Shown: positions 26,138 to 33,600 of the stretch, piece after piece | Layout of the letters: every line of letters begins with the position of its first letter | Position numbering within the stretch: the stretch's first letter is position 1 | Assembly (NCBI GenBank): GCA_000802045.1 | Contig: JUEF01000078.1 | Location: forward strand, 1-64,000 | Reading direction: 5' to 3' | Origin: Peptococcaceae bacterium BICA1-8 | GTDB taxonomy: Bacteria; Bacillota; Peptococcia; Peptococcales; BICA1-8 | Length of the DNA stretch: 64,000 bases | Notes under the pieces: generated by a model | Seen by the model: the letters and a program-made list of their open reading frames with translations, nothing else | What the model was told of the DNA's origin: nothing | Databases searched by the model: none | Program-made: the position numbers and the translations under genes

Positions 26138-26269
26138 ATGTGCGTAAAAGTAAAATGCATGGAGAAAAGTTGCAAATATAATGTAAGCAGTTTCTGCACT
26201 ACAAAAGAAATAAAGATAGATTATTTTGGTGGGCATATGGTTTGTGTGACATTAAAAGAAAATGATTGA
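26138..26269 (+). CDS. DUF1540-like Cys-rich peptide
   Basis: 43 residues. VKCMEKSCKYNVSSFCTTKEI fits the C-x5-C-x6-C pattern followed by an I-x-V strand seen in DUF1540 metal-binding domains. ATG with ATGGAGGAAAC. One of several small Cys-rich genes in this cluster. Confidence 0.55.
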   Translation: MCVKVKCMEKSCKYNVSSFCTTKEIKIDYFGGHMVCVTLKEND

Positions 26270-26291
26270 TTAACCAATAGAGTTTAGAGAC

Positions 26292-26315
26292 TAATCCTCT
26301 AACTCCCATATCTCA
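26292..26315. repeat. 24 bp direct repeat flanking yopX, left copy
   Basis: Identical to 26689-26712. This copy lies in non-coding sequence; the other forms the 3' ends of both yopX and the convergent regulator gene. Confidence 0.8.
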
Positions 26316-26336
26316 ATAAAGGAAGGAGGGGAAAGG

Positions 26337-26699
26337 GTGAGAGAGATTAAGTTTAGATTATGGTGCAAAGAGAAAAAAGAATGGGAACAGAATTTGTGGA
26401 CATTGACTCCCGATGGAAGAATTTTCGATATGCAAAGAAATTGTTTATATAAAAATAATGGAAATCATATATTAATGCAATTTACAGGACTCTATGATAA
26501 AAGCGGCAAAGAAATATATGAAGGAGATATAGGAAAAACAGATTTTGCGAATATGATAGTTTCTTATCAAAAAGATTGGGGAACTTATATTTTAAGCGAA
26601 ACTTTGTATGATGTTTTTGAATTTTGGGTTATAAATGCATATAAAGGCGAGTTAGAAGTTATCGGTAATATTTACGAAAACCCCGAATTAATCCTCTAA
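26337..26699 (+). CDS. YopX family phage protein
   Basis: 120 residues. REIKFRLWCKEKKEW, then LMQFTGLYDKSGKEIYEGDI and EVIGNIYENPEL are the classic YopX blocks. The protein is common in Firmicute prophages; its biochemical role is unknown. GTG start with AGGAAGGAGGGG upstream. The end (ELIL) is encoded by the 24 bp direct repeat, and the gene runs tail to tail into the regulator at 26688. Confidence 0.88.
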   Translation: MREIKFRLWCKEKKEWEQNLWTLTPDGRIFDMQRNCLYKNNGNHILMQFTGLYDKSGKEIYEGDIGKTDFANMIVSYQKDWGTYILSETLYDVFEFWVINAYKGELEVIGNIYENPELIL

Positions 26700-26900
26700 C
26701 TCCCATATCTCATTAACACTAACACCAAGCTTCTGTGAAATAAGCAGAGCATGATAAAGATCGGGAGGAAAAACTCCTTTTTCCCATTTATAATACAAAG
26801 TTCTTTCTACTCCAAGGTGCTCTGCGAAAGCTTTACCAAACCGAAAACCGTTTTGTGTTCTGTAAAATAGAAGTTTATTTTTAAGCCGTTTATTTTCCAT
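26688..26900 (-). CDS. HTH regulator, paralogue 2
   Basis: 70 residues from ATG 26900 (AAAGGAG site); an upstream in-frame ATG at 26924 has none. It carries a helix-turn-helix like Cro/CI regulators, with GVERTLYYKWEKGVFPPDLYHA. It is a tandem paralogue of the gene before it; stop and start overlap in TAATG. Confidence 0.75.
   Translation of the reverse strand: MENKRLKNKLLFYRTQNGFRFGKAFAEHLGVERTLYYKWEKGVFPPDLYHALLISQKLGVSVNEIWELED
26689..26712. repeat. 24 bp direct repeat flanking yopX, right copy
   Basis: TAATCCTCTAACTCCCATAT followed by CTCA, as at 26292-26315, 397 bp apart. It supplies the last codons of two convergent genes. Confidence 0.8.
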
Positions 26901-27118
26901 TAATCGTACTCCTTTATATACCAAATTTCTTCAACTGGAATTTTTAATATCTCAGAGATATTTAATGCATTGTATAAAGATGGAGAGCCTTGCTGTTTCT
27001 CCCATTTATAATAAAGCGTTCTATCTACTTCCAACATGTCAGCAAATCTGCTTAAGTTGTCTATTTGAAATATCTCAGTGCGAATATAGTAAAGTTTATT
27101 GTAAATTTTCTTAGACAT
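26900..27118 (-). CDS. HTH regulator, paralogue 1
   Basis: 72 residues with the same layout as the next gene: VDRTLYYKWEKQQGSPSLYNA against VERTLYYKWEKGVFPPDLYHA. ATG with GAGGTGATTT. It is divergent from the gene at 27186. The pair may form homo- or heterodimers that regulate the accessory zone. Confidence 0.75.
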   Translation of the reverse strand: MSKKIYNKLYYIRTEIFQIDNLSRFADMLEVDRTLYYKWEKQQGSPSLYNALNISEILKIPVEEIWYIKEYD

Positions 27119-27185
27119 AAAATCACCTCATAAATATTATGTTCGATATATAAAGTGAATATCCTGCAACAAAGGAGTGAAAAAA

Positions 27186-27422
27186 ATGAATGATTATCGA
27201 GATAAGTATTGCAAAATAGATGGTAAAACCATTAGCAAGTGTATTGCACAAGACTTTCGTTCTGGATTGCTATACTTCCCTTTAAAAGAAGAAACAAAGT
27301 TTTTAGATTGCGGTTGTTGCAAGGTGCCAAGTTTTCCAGTAAATTTTAACAGAGTTGAAATTATTGATATAGAAAACATTGATGTCCACGATATATTATT
27401 ACATACTGCAACTTTAGAGTAA
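27186..27422 (+). CDS. Small Cys-containing hypothetical protein
   Basis: 78 residues from ATG 27186, 7 nt after AAAGGAGTG; a GTG within that site is rejected. Cys residues at CKIDGKTISKC and CGCCKVPSF suggest metal binding. No family recognised. Confidence 0.6.
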   Translation: MNDYRDKYCKIDGKTISKCIAQDFRSGLLYFPLKEETKFLDCGCCKVPSFPVNFNRVEIIDIENIDVHDILLHTATLE

Positions 27423-27563
27423 CGTTTGCTCTTTATGAGTTAGTATTGCCACTTTATTTGAGTTTTAAGCAGGGGATAGGTGGGAGTTAAGGGTTTGTAT
27501 GGGTGGGGAGGTTGGGAGGATTGTAGGGGAATTTAGAGGGGGATAAGGAAAGGAGGAGGAAAA

Positions 27564-27674
27564 GTGACTAGAATAATATGCGAGCATAAAAAAATGCCAG
27601 TACCTTTGAAATATTGCAGATATAATTGCAAAGTTTACGAATGCGAGTTTAATAATAAGAAGGAGACAAAGTAA
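27564..27674 (+). CDS. Cys-rich peptide with CKVYEC motif
   Basis: 36 residues, GTG start after AGGAGGAGG. ICEHKK...KYCRYNCKVYECEF contains four Cys in its middle. The CKVYEC motif recurs in the gene at 27923. Stop overlaps the next start (TAATG). Confidence 0.55.
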   Translation: MTRIICEHKKMPVPLKYCRYNCKVYECEFNNKKETK

Positions 27675-27886
27675 TGACTAAAGTTATAGATTTTGAAAAA
27701 CACAAAAGAACAATTAGCCTACCTATATGCGATATGTGCGAAAAGAATGGAAAAGACTGCTTGCCTAATGCAGAAATTTGCTTACCTCTTGAAATGTTAA
27801 GGCAACTATGCAAAGAACATAAATGGAAAACAAAACTGGAAATGATAGATAATATTGCCCCTCTATTTTGCGATATAAGGCTTTAG
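27674..27886 (+). CDS. Small Cys-rich hypothetical protein
   Basis: 70 residues, translationally coupled to the previous gene by TAATG. CDMCEKNGKDCLPNAEIC gives two CxxC-like pairs. The C-terminal half is helical and basic. Unknown function. Confidence 0.6.
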   Translation: MTKVIDFEKHKRTISLPICDMCEKNGKDCLPNAEICLPLEMLRQLCKEHKWKTKLEMIDNIAPLFCDIRL

Positions 27887-27922
27887 AAATAAGGGGTTAA
27901 GGTGATAGGAAGGAGGGGGAAG

Positions 27923-28117
27923 ATGAAAATATGTCAAAAGCAATTATCGAAAACAGTAAAAATAGAAGATGACCCGTTTATTGGTATATGCAAAGTATAT
28001 GAATGCAAAGTATTAAAAATGAACTTTCCTGCTTTATTTGATGTAACACTAGAATCATTAATCAAAGATATTTGTCATAGGTGTGAAAAGGAAAATTGGG
28101 AGAAACGGGGGTATTAG
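27923..28117 (+). CDS. Small protein with CKVYEC motif
   Basis: 64 residues from ATG 27923 with AGGAGGGGG; a GTG at 27902 has no good site. CQKQL, GICKVYECKVL and DICHRCEKEN give three Cys groups. Related at the motif level to the 36-residue gene at 27564. Confidence 0.6.
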   Translation: MKICQKQLSKTVKIEDDPFIGICKVYECKVLKMNFPALFDVTLESLIKDICHRCEKENWEKRGY

Positions 28118-28120
28118 AAA

Positions 28121-28297
28121 ATGGAAAAAATAAAACCTTGCCCTTTTTGCGGCGGAGAAGCGGAAGTAATATATTTAGAAAAACTTCACAGTTTTAGACC
28201 GCATTGTAAAAAAATTGGTTGTATATTATGGTACCCGATATGGGATATCGAAACAAAAGAAGAAGCTATAGGGGAGTGGAATATAAGGGCAATTTGA
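28121..28297 (+). CDS. Lar-like restriction alleviation protein
   Basis: 58 residues: KPCPFCGGEAEVI, then HCKKIGC and TKEEAIGEWNIRA. This is the Lar_restr_allev zinc-ribbon layout. The founding Lar protein of Rac alters EcoKI restriction and modification; whether this one acts on host restriction is inference. It lies 3 nt after the preceding gene and is closed by the terminator at 28318. Confidence 0.75.
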   Translation: MEKIKPCPFCGGEAEVIYLEKLHSFRPHCKKIGCILWYPIWDIETKEEAIGEWNIRAI

Positions 28298-28317
28298 CTT
28301 TTTATAAGGAAATAAAA

Positions 28318-28345
28318 AAAGAGGGTGCATAATAGCACCCTTTTA
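28318..28345. terminator. Terminator between convergent lar and holin genes
   Basis: GGGTGC (28323-28328) pairs with GCACCC (28335-28340), with A-run before and TTTT after, so it can end transcription in both directions. Confidence 0.8.
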
Positions 28346-28546
28346 CTTATCGTCCATAAACCCTTTGTTTTGAGTTGTAGGCGAATTTAATATTCCCGCT
28401 AATACAAGAATGCCTAACGCTCCAATAACTAATTCGTCATAATTAACAGGCAATACAAGCCTTATGTCATAAGTGCCTAATGCTGTAGACAACAAGGGGA
28501 TGAAAGCAAAAATAGCAATCCATAAACCGTAATTTTTAAATCTCAT
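28343..28546 (-). CDS. Phage holin
   Basis: 67 residues with two predicted membrane segments (about 8-23 and 40-53). The end, LGILVLAGILNSPTTQNKG, matches the phage holin group typified by phi LC3. It should make membrane lesions that release the amidase encoded just upstream. GGAGGA site before the ATG. Confidence 0.8.
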   Translation of the reverse strand: MRFKNYGLWIAIFAFIPLLSTALGTYDIRLVLPVNYDELVIGALGILVLAGILNSPTTQNKGFMDDK

Positions 28547-28557
28547 TTTAATTCCTC

Positions 28558-29106
28558 CTAAATATTAATTTTATTAATTGTCTGTTTTAATTCCCTTAAA
28601 ATTGATTTATAAGAGAATATAGTTTTTTGTAATTGTTCGTAGTTGTAATTAGCTACATAGTAAAATAACTTGCCAAGTTCAAAGTTTTTTCCTGGGCACG
28701 TGGTATTCATTAAGTCACCATGTTTTTTAACCTCCAATTTATATTCCTGACATAAAACAATAGCTAATTCAGATAAGGCTAGGTATTGTTTGTCCGTCGG
28801 GTCCTCTGCTTCAAAGTTACCTACCAAACACACTCCCACACTTTCGCGGTTTGCGTTACCTACATGATAATTTACGGTAGTGAGGTTGTTTACTTTGTAG
28901 ATCGTGCCATTTTTAGATATTACATAGTCGTACCCGATTCCAGGCCAGTTCCTTGCTTCTACATGATATTTTGCAAAGGAAAACGCATCACCCTCTGCTG
29001 TACCGGAATGATGTATAACTAAGTACTTCAATTCTGACAATTCCCTTTTAGCGTATTGTTTTGTTGGGTGTCTGGGTAGTTTGTCTACCAAGTTAATAAT
29101 TTCCAT
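28558..29106 (-). CDS. Endolysin, N-acetylmuramoyl-L-alanine amidase
   Basis: 182 residues, Amidase_2/PGRP fold. VIHHSG (His32), then His129 and Cys137 in KKHGDLMNTTCPGK give the zinc site. The C-terminal 45 residues may bind the wall. It lies between the lipoprotein and holin genes in the lysis cassette and has no signal peptide, so it needs the holin for release. Confidence 0.9.
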   Translation of the reverse strand: MEIINLVDKLPRHPTKQYAKRELSELKYLVIHHSGTAEGDAFSFAKYHVEARNWPGIGYDYVISKNGTIYKVNNLTTVNYHVGNANRESVGVCLVGNFEAEDPTDKQYLALSELAIVLCQEYKLEVKKHGDLMNTTCPGKNFELGKLFYYVANYNYEQLQKTIFSYKSILRELKQTINKINI

Positions 29107-29114
29107 GTTATCAC

Positions 29115-29402
29115 CTACTTATATTTTTTCTTTAAGTCTTTGATTCTCTCGGGGCCTATTCCGGAAACTCCTGTATTGTACTTAGGATTACTAAGTAATT
29201 CATCTACGCCCTGAGGTTTAAAATCAATGCAATAAAGATAAATTCTTTCTGCTAACACAGGACCTATTAAGTCCGAGCTTTCGTCTATTTCCTGAATACT
29301 AGCCTTGCGAATATCATCCTTGTAAGAACACGATACCGTTAAGAAAAATACAACCAAAAACAGACTAAGCGCAATTGCAATAACTTTACAATGTTTTCTC
29401 AT
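29115..29402 (-). CDS. Secreted lipoprotein with helix-hairpin-helix domain
   Basis: 95 residues. N-terminal signal (about 7-25) ends in a lipobox-like LTVSC, so the mature protein would be anchored outside the membrane at Cys25. The rest contains IGPVLAERI and GVSGIGPERIKDL, a pair of helix-hairpin-helix-like motifs as in ComEA-type DNA binding. Start overlaps the previous stop (ATGA). A role in superinfection exclusion or in the lysis process is possible; see findings. Confidence 0.65.
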   Translation of the reverse strand: MRKHCKVIAIALSLFLVVFFLTVSCSYKDDIRKASIQEIDESSDLIGPVLAERIYLYCIDFKPQGVDELLSNPKYNTGVSGIGPERIKDLKKKYK

Positions 29403-29611
29403 GCTTTTAGTAGGGTAAAGATTACCCCGATAAAAGTCAGTATCACACCAACTAAAGTGGTAAGCTGAAAATTACGTTGTGAGTTCATGGCATCTTTAAT
29501 CTCTTTTATGTCCTCCATGCTACCATCCACCTTTGTTTCAATTATTGCTACCTTTCGGTCTAACTCATTGATTTTTTGTTCGTAAAGGCAAGGTTGAGCC
29601 AGTTTAATCAC
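29399..29611 (-). CDS. XhlA-like membrane protein
   Basis: 70 residues: a coiled coil (INELDRKVAIIETKVDGSME) followed by one C-terminal membrane segment (about 51-68). This is the XhlA layout, a holin partner in PBSX-like lysis cassettes. The start is uncertain: GTG 29611 sits right on the GAGGGAG site. Confidence 0.75.
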   Translation of the reverse strand: MIKLAQPCLYEQKINELDRKVAIIETKVDGSMEDIKEIKDAMNSQRNFQLTTLVGVILTFIGVIFTLLKA

Positions 29612-29697
29612 TCCCTCGGCTAAAAATGTGGTACAATGGAAAAACAGACTAGGTGGTGATGCACCGAAAAGCCCAATCCTCGGTTTGGGTCTGTCTG

Positions 29698-30273
29698 CTA
29701 CCTGTACTTTTTTATAATCGCTTCTACAGTGCTGTTTAAAACCTTTGCGGGTACTATTCCTTTCATAACCTCGGTTGCGTTCAACACAACGTAATCTAGG
29801 GTGTGTGTCGCTCCCATTAATTCAAAATAAGGTTTAGGCAATTTCCAATAGTAGAGCTTTTCAAAATCATAAGCTACATTTTCATAGGCTGGGACCTGTG
29901 ACCGTTCGGAATAAGTAAAATCTAATTTATGGCCTGTTTTATTTGCCCATTCTATCCAGGATGGGTTATTTTTGTTTGGCATTTTTGTGAAGTGCCATAT
30001 GTGGCCTATTTCGTGTAAACCTTTTTGGCAATCTGTATCAATAAATTTCTGTTCTTCCCACCCGAATAGATTTACATTATAGAAAGGAAGCACCATTAGT
30101 TTTTCTGTATATCTAATATGAGGATATGGAAATTCTTTGTTTGGATTATGGCCTAAAATAATATCCCATCCGTTTAGTAGCTCATGGATGGGAAACTTTA
30201 TTACTTTAAATGGTAGGAGTATTTTGTTTAGGAATAACTCTGTAAATTTTACATGATTAGATTCTATTTTCAT
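29698..30273 (-). CDS. HExxH-containing putative metalloprotease
   Basis: 191 residues, not assigned to a known family. HEIGHIWHF puts His87, Glu88 and His91 in a zincin-type motif within a helix. A possible third ligand is in the later Tyr/Glu-rich part (YSERSQVPAYENVAYDFE). It is transcribed between virion genes and lysis genes, so it may be a virion-associated or late enzyme. The ATG has no strong site. Confidence 0.6.
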   Translation of the reverse strand: MKIESNHVKFTELFLNKILLPFKVIKFPIHELLNGWDIILGHNPNKEFPYPHIRYTEKLMVLPFYNVNLFGWEEQKFIDTDCQKGLHEIGHIWHFTKMPNKNNPSWIEWANKTGHKLDFTYSERSQVPAYENVAYDFEKLYYWKLPKPYFELMGATHTLDYVVLNATEVMKGIVPAKVLNSTVEAIIKKYR

Positions 30274-30286
30274 TTTCTCAACTCCT

Positions 30287-30295
30287 TGCTATAAT
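30287..30295 (+). promoter_or_regulatory. Extended -10 promoter of the moron pair
   Basis: TGCTATAAT (30287-30295) is a full extended -10 motif on the plus strand, 22 nt before the first small membrane gene. No good -35, as is usual for extended -10 promoters. Confidence 0.65.
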
Positions 30296-30316
30296 GTGGA
30301 AAAGGAGGTATATTTT

Positions 30317-30463
30317 ATGCGTGTTGCAATAATAGCAATTTTAGTGATACTTTTGCATATAATAGGAGTACCTTGGTGGAAATCTGTGGCTGCGGTTGTT
30401 TGCGTGATTATGTTTTGGAATTTACCGGGTGTGTTAGGGAAATCGATTAGTAGGAGGTGGTAG
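30317..30463 (+). CDS. Small membrane protein (moron gene 1)
   Basis: 48 residues, hydrophobic throughout (VAIIAILVILLHIIGVPWW... VAAVVCVIMFW), two short membrane segments. AAAGGAGG before ATG. It is read against the late operon from its own promoter. Confidence 0.65.
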   Translation: MRVAIIAILVILLHIIGVPWWKSVAAVVCVIMFWNLPGVLGKSISRRW

Positions 30464-30464
30464 A

Positions 30465-30674
30465 ATGCCCTGGTGGATTGTTTTTATTTTATTTTTTGTC
30501 CTGTTGTTTAGTGGAAAGTTTTTTGAAAATCAGGCTTGGTTTAATTATGAAAATTGGTTTACTTATGTTGGATTGTTTATTTGTGCAATTCAAATACCAA
30601 AACTGATTAGGTTCCTGCGTAATCCTAAAGATATAGAAGAATATAAAAAGTATTGGTGGGAGTACAAGAAATAG
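30465..30674 (+). CDS. Small membrane protein (moron gene 2)
   Basis: 69 residues. Two membrane segments (about 3-17 and 33-46) and a basic, aromatic tail (EEYKKYWWEYKK). ATG two bases after the preceding stop with GGAGGTGG. Together with gene 1 and the flanking promoter and terminator it forms a typical moron unit, probably expressed in the lysogen. Confidence 0.7.
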   Translation: MPWWIVFILFFVLLFSGKFFENQAWFNYENWFTYVGLFICAIQIPKLIRFLRNPKDIEEYKKYWWEYKK

Positions 30675-30699
30675 GAGCATATTATTTGCTCCTATTTCT
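30667..30699. terminator. Moron terminator
   Basis: 13 bp perfect stem (30667-30679 with 30687-30699), 7 nt loop, followed by weak T-rich sequence. It spans the ends of both the moron gene and the convergent 1385-residue gene. Confidence 0.7.
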
Positions 30700-33600
30700 A
30701 TATTCCTCTTCTAATTTTTTAATATCCCTAATCAGTTTCGACCTCAGTAACTTTCTTTTTTCTTCCGTCATGTCTTTTTCTTCTAAGGCATCAATCTTTT
30801 TATCTATTGTTGCTATTCTTCTATCAAGCATTATCCCTTGATATTCTTTAGTTCTCGCTTCGCCTTTTAACCTGTTGACATCTGCTGTTTGCTCTTTAGA
30901 TAAAACTCTTCGATTTTTGTCAAAATACTCTCTAGCTTCTGGAAAAGAATACTGACCAAACAATGCGCCTTTAACAGCATTAGAAGTATTTTTTTCTACA
31001 GGGTATCTTAGTTGGTCGTTCTTATAACTACCACCTTTATTATAAGCATTTACGCCCTCAACTGTTTTCTTTAATTGTCCTGCTGGTAAATATGCGGCAG
31101 GCATACCAAGGTATAAAGCAGGCTTAGAAAGTTCCTTCCCCCAACTAGTAGTACCCTGTATTGCACTCCTTGCATCGGGCAACGCCACGCTAACTGGTAT
31201 TCTCCCCCCACCTGTAAACGCTCCAATGAAAGGCAATTGATCTAAAACGCTATCTGCCAAATTTATTGTTGCATCTGAATTATCTATACTAGGGTCTGTG
31301 TAATCCTCATAGGCTTTTTGAATTATTCCCAAGATGTCAAAAGCTGGTCTCCTGCCTATTGCTTTTTCATAGAGTTCATTAAACACATATCCGTATACAG
31401 CTAATTGAGTTAATGCGGAAGCAGTACCTAGTTTGCTGTAGTTTTGTGGAATGTCTTTAAAAGCAAATGATAGTTGATTGTTTACTTCTAGTTGAAACTG
31501 AGAGATAAAGCCTAATGTTTTGGAATTAAATAGGGTTGGCGTGCTACCTAGTGACCTGTCTGCTAGTATTTTGGCTGCCCACTCGTCAGCTTGCTTCATG
31601 GCCTGTTCCGGTTTTAACCCTTTGCCTATAAAGTCATAATACTTTGAGCGAACAATAGTCTGAGAAGTCAGGTAATCCACAGCTCTCAAAGGTGAAAACA
31701 TCGTATTGGCTACCTTGTCACCCACAGTCATTGCTAAAGGATTAGAACCAACCCTGCGTACTAAAAAGTCAGATTGCTGTGTAAAACCATCATTCTTAAG
31801 AACATTAACCATTGTTTCGACTAACCCACGAACAACATGATCTTTTCTACTTGTAGCCAAAAGTTGTGTCATAGGTATAAAGTTAGTTAAGGCTGTAGAG
31901 ACGTTTCCTGCTACCATACCATAACCTACTTTGCGTTTTGCCCAATCCATAACGCTAAATATTTTTCTGTTTACTAGGCTTTCCGCTACTCTATCAACAG
32001 TATTCTTTTTTCCTGCTAACAGATTAGTATATTCTCTTAGTTGAGCCACAAAGTTAGAAAGATGCGTGGTGTCTTTAAAGCCTGACCTTATGTTTCTTTC
32101 TAGTTTGCGTAAGTTTTGAATATTGTCTATGTGATACATTAGCCTACTAGAACCTTCTATATAACGGTCAAACCCTTCCAGCGCATCGTATTTTGTTAAT
32201 ACGCCTTTACGTTGTAAGGCATTTTGAAAGAATGATTTTCCAGGCTTTAAGTCCATTGTTAAGCCATTAATATCGGTTGGTAATGAGTACTCGTTCATAT
32301 TGATACCAAACTTACTTAACAGGCCATCTATTTCGTCAAAATGTGGAAAATAGTTTTCCCTCTTAGGTATAGGCTTGTAGCCATTTCTCGTTAGTGCTTC
32401 ATTTAGCTGAGTTAAAAAGCTATCATATTTTTGTCTGAATACTTTTTCGGCTTTTGCAATCTCTTGCCACCTATCGGGAGCTTCTCTTTTTAAATCTTCA
32501 AGAGTATAGCGTTTGCCTGTAATTTCTTTTCCTTGCTTATCAAAAACTATTCCTTCACCGTATTTCTGTACTAATCCCATTTCTTTTCTGGTAAGGTTTA
32601 GGTTTTTAATATCATCCCTTTGAGTGTTTAAAAACTTAACTCTTTCTGTTTCCGACTTTTGGACAGGATTAAAGTATTTATCATTAATCTGCTGAGCAAC
32701 TTTTTTGTCAGGAACAATATCTTCAATGTTTCGTTGCATGGTTTCTCTGCTGTATTGAATACCTATTTTTTTGTCTTTCCAATTAACAGCATCCCTTAAA
32801 ATGGGGTCAATGTCATATTCTTTTAAGACTTGCTTTGGAATTTCCTCGCCTTTAAAAAATGCTTTACTTACCTGTTGAAAATGAGGATCAACTTTTTGCC
32901 CTGCTTTTTTCTGAACTTTAGCATATTCATCAAATTGCTGTTTTGTCATTTGATAGGGTTTGGGATTTTTAAGTGTCATTGGTATTTCTTTTTCTAGTGT
33001 TGCCGCTACTTCATTTAATGGCAAATTAACTGGTGTTAAATCTGGCTGTAATTTTTGCTTAGGCACCTCAACAGTTTTCTTAAATCTTAACGGGTCCGAT
33101 AATTGAAAATCTTGTGCTGGTGGTAACGCTAACTTACCTTGCTTTTCCAAAGAAAAAACGCCTTTTGGCGTTTCGATATTTGAGGTTATTTTTTTTTCGA
33201 CACCATTTTGTAATGGCGTTCCTTTTGTTATAGTTGAATCCCAATATAAACCTCTATAGTCTTCCTTGCTTATTCCTAATTCCTGTAACTTTTTCTGTAA
33301 TTTTTTATCAAAATCAGCATGGTATTGTTTTGGAGTCATAGGTTTTTTGGACACTAATTTAACTGTGTTTACATCTAAAATAGGCTCTCCGTCGGAACCC
33401 TTTGCTATTTTATCGCCTTGCACATAGTATATATATTTAGCATCAGAATCAGCTTTCTTTGCTACAGATAAGCCGACTTCTTCGTAGCCTTTCCAATGAT
33501 TTTTTGAACCCCTATGGGTACCATTTTTTAGGTGTATAAAATCGTCAGGATTGTCGCTTACTCTAACATATACATTTTCAGGTAATGGGCTAAAATAATT

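Noticed and set aside
21516-28300. A separate conjugative element next to the phage
   Set aside because: FtsK and Replic_Relax genes suggest it, but no VirB4, relaxase of a known MOB family or second integrase is seen, and the shared upstream box ties it to the phage.
29630-29700. Fluoride or c-di-GMP riboswitch
   Set aside because: A few short motifs look alike (GGTGATG; AAAGCC), but the conserved cores and pseudoknot partners are missing.
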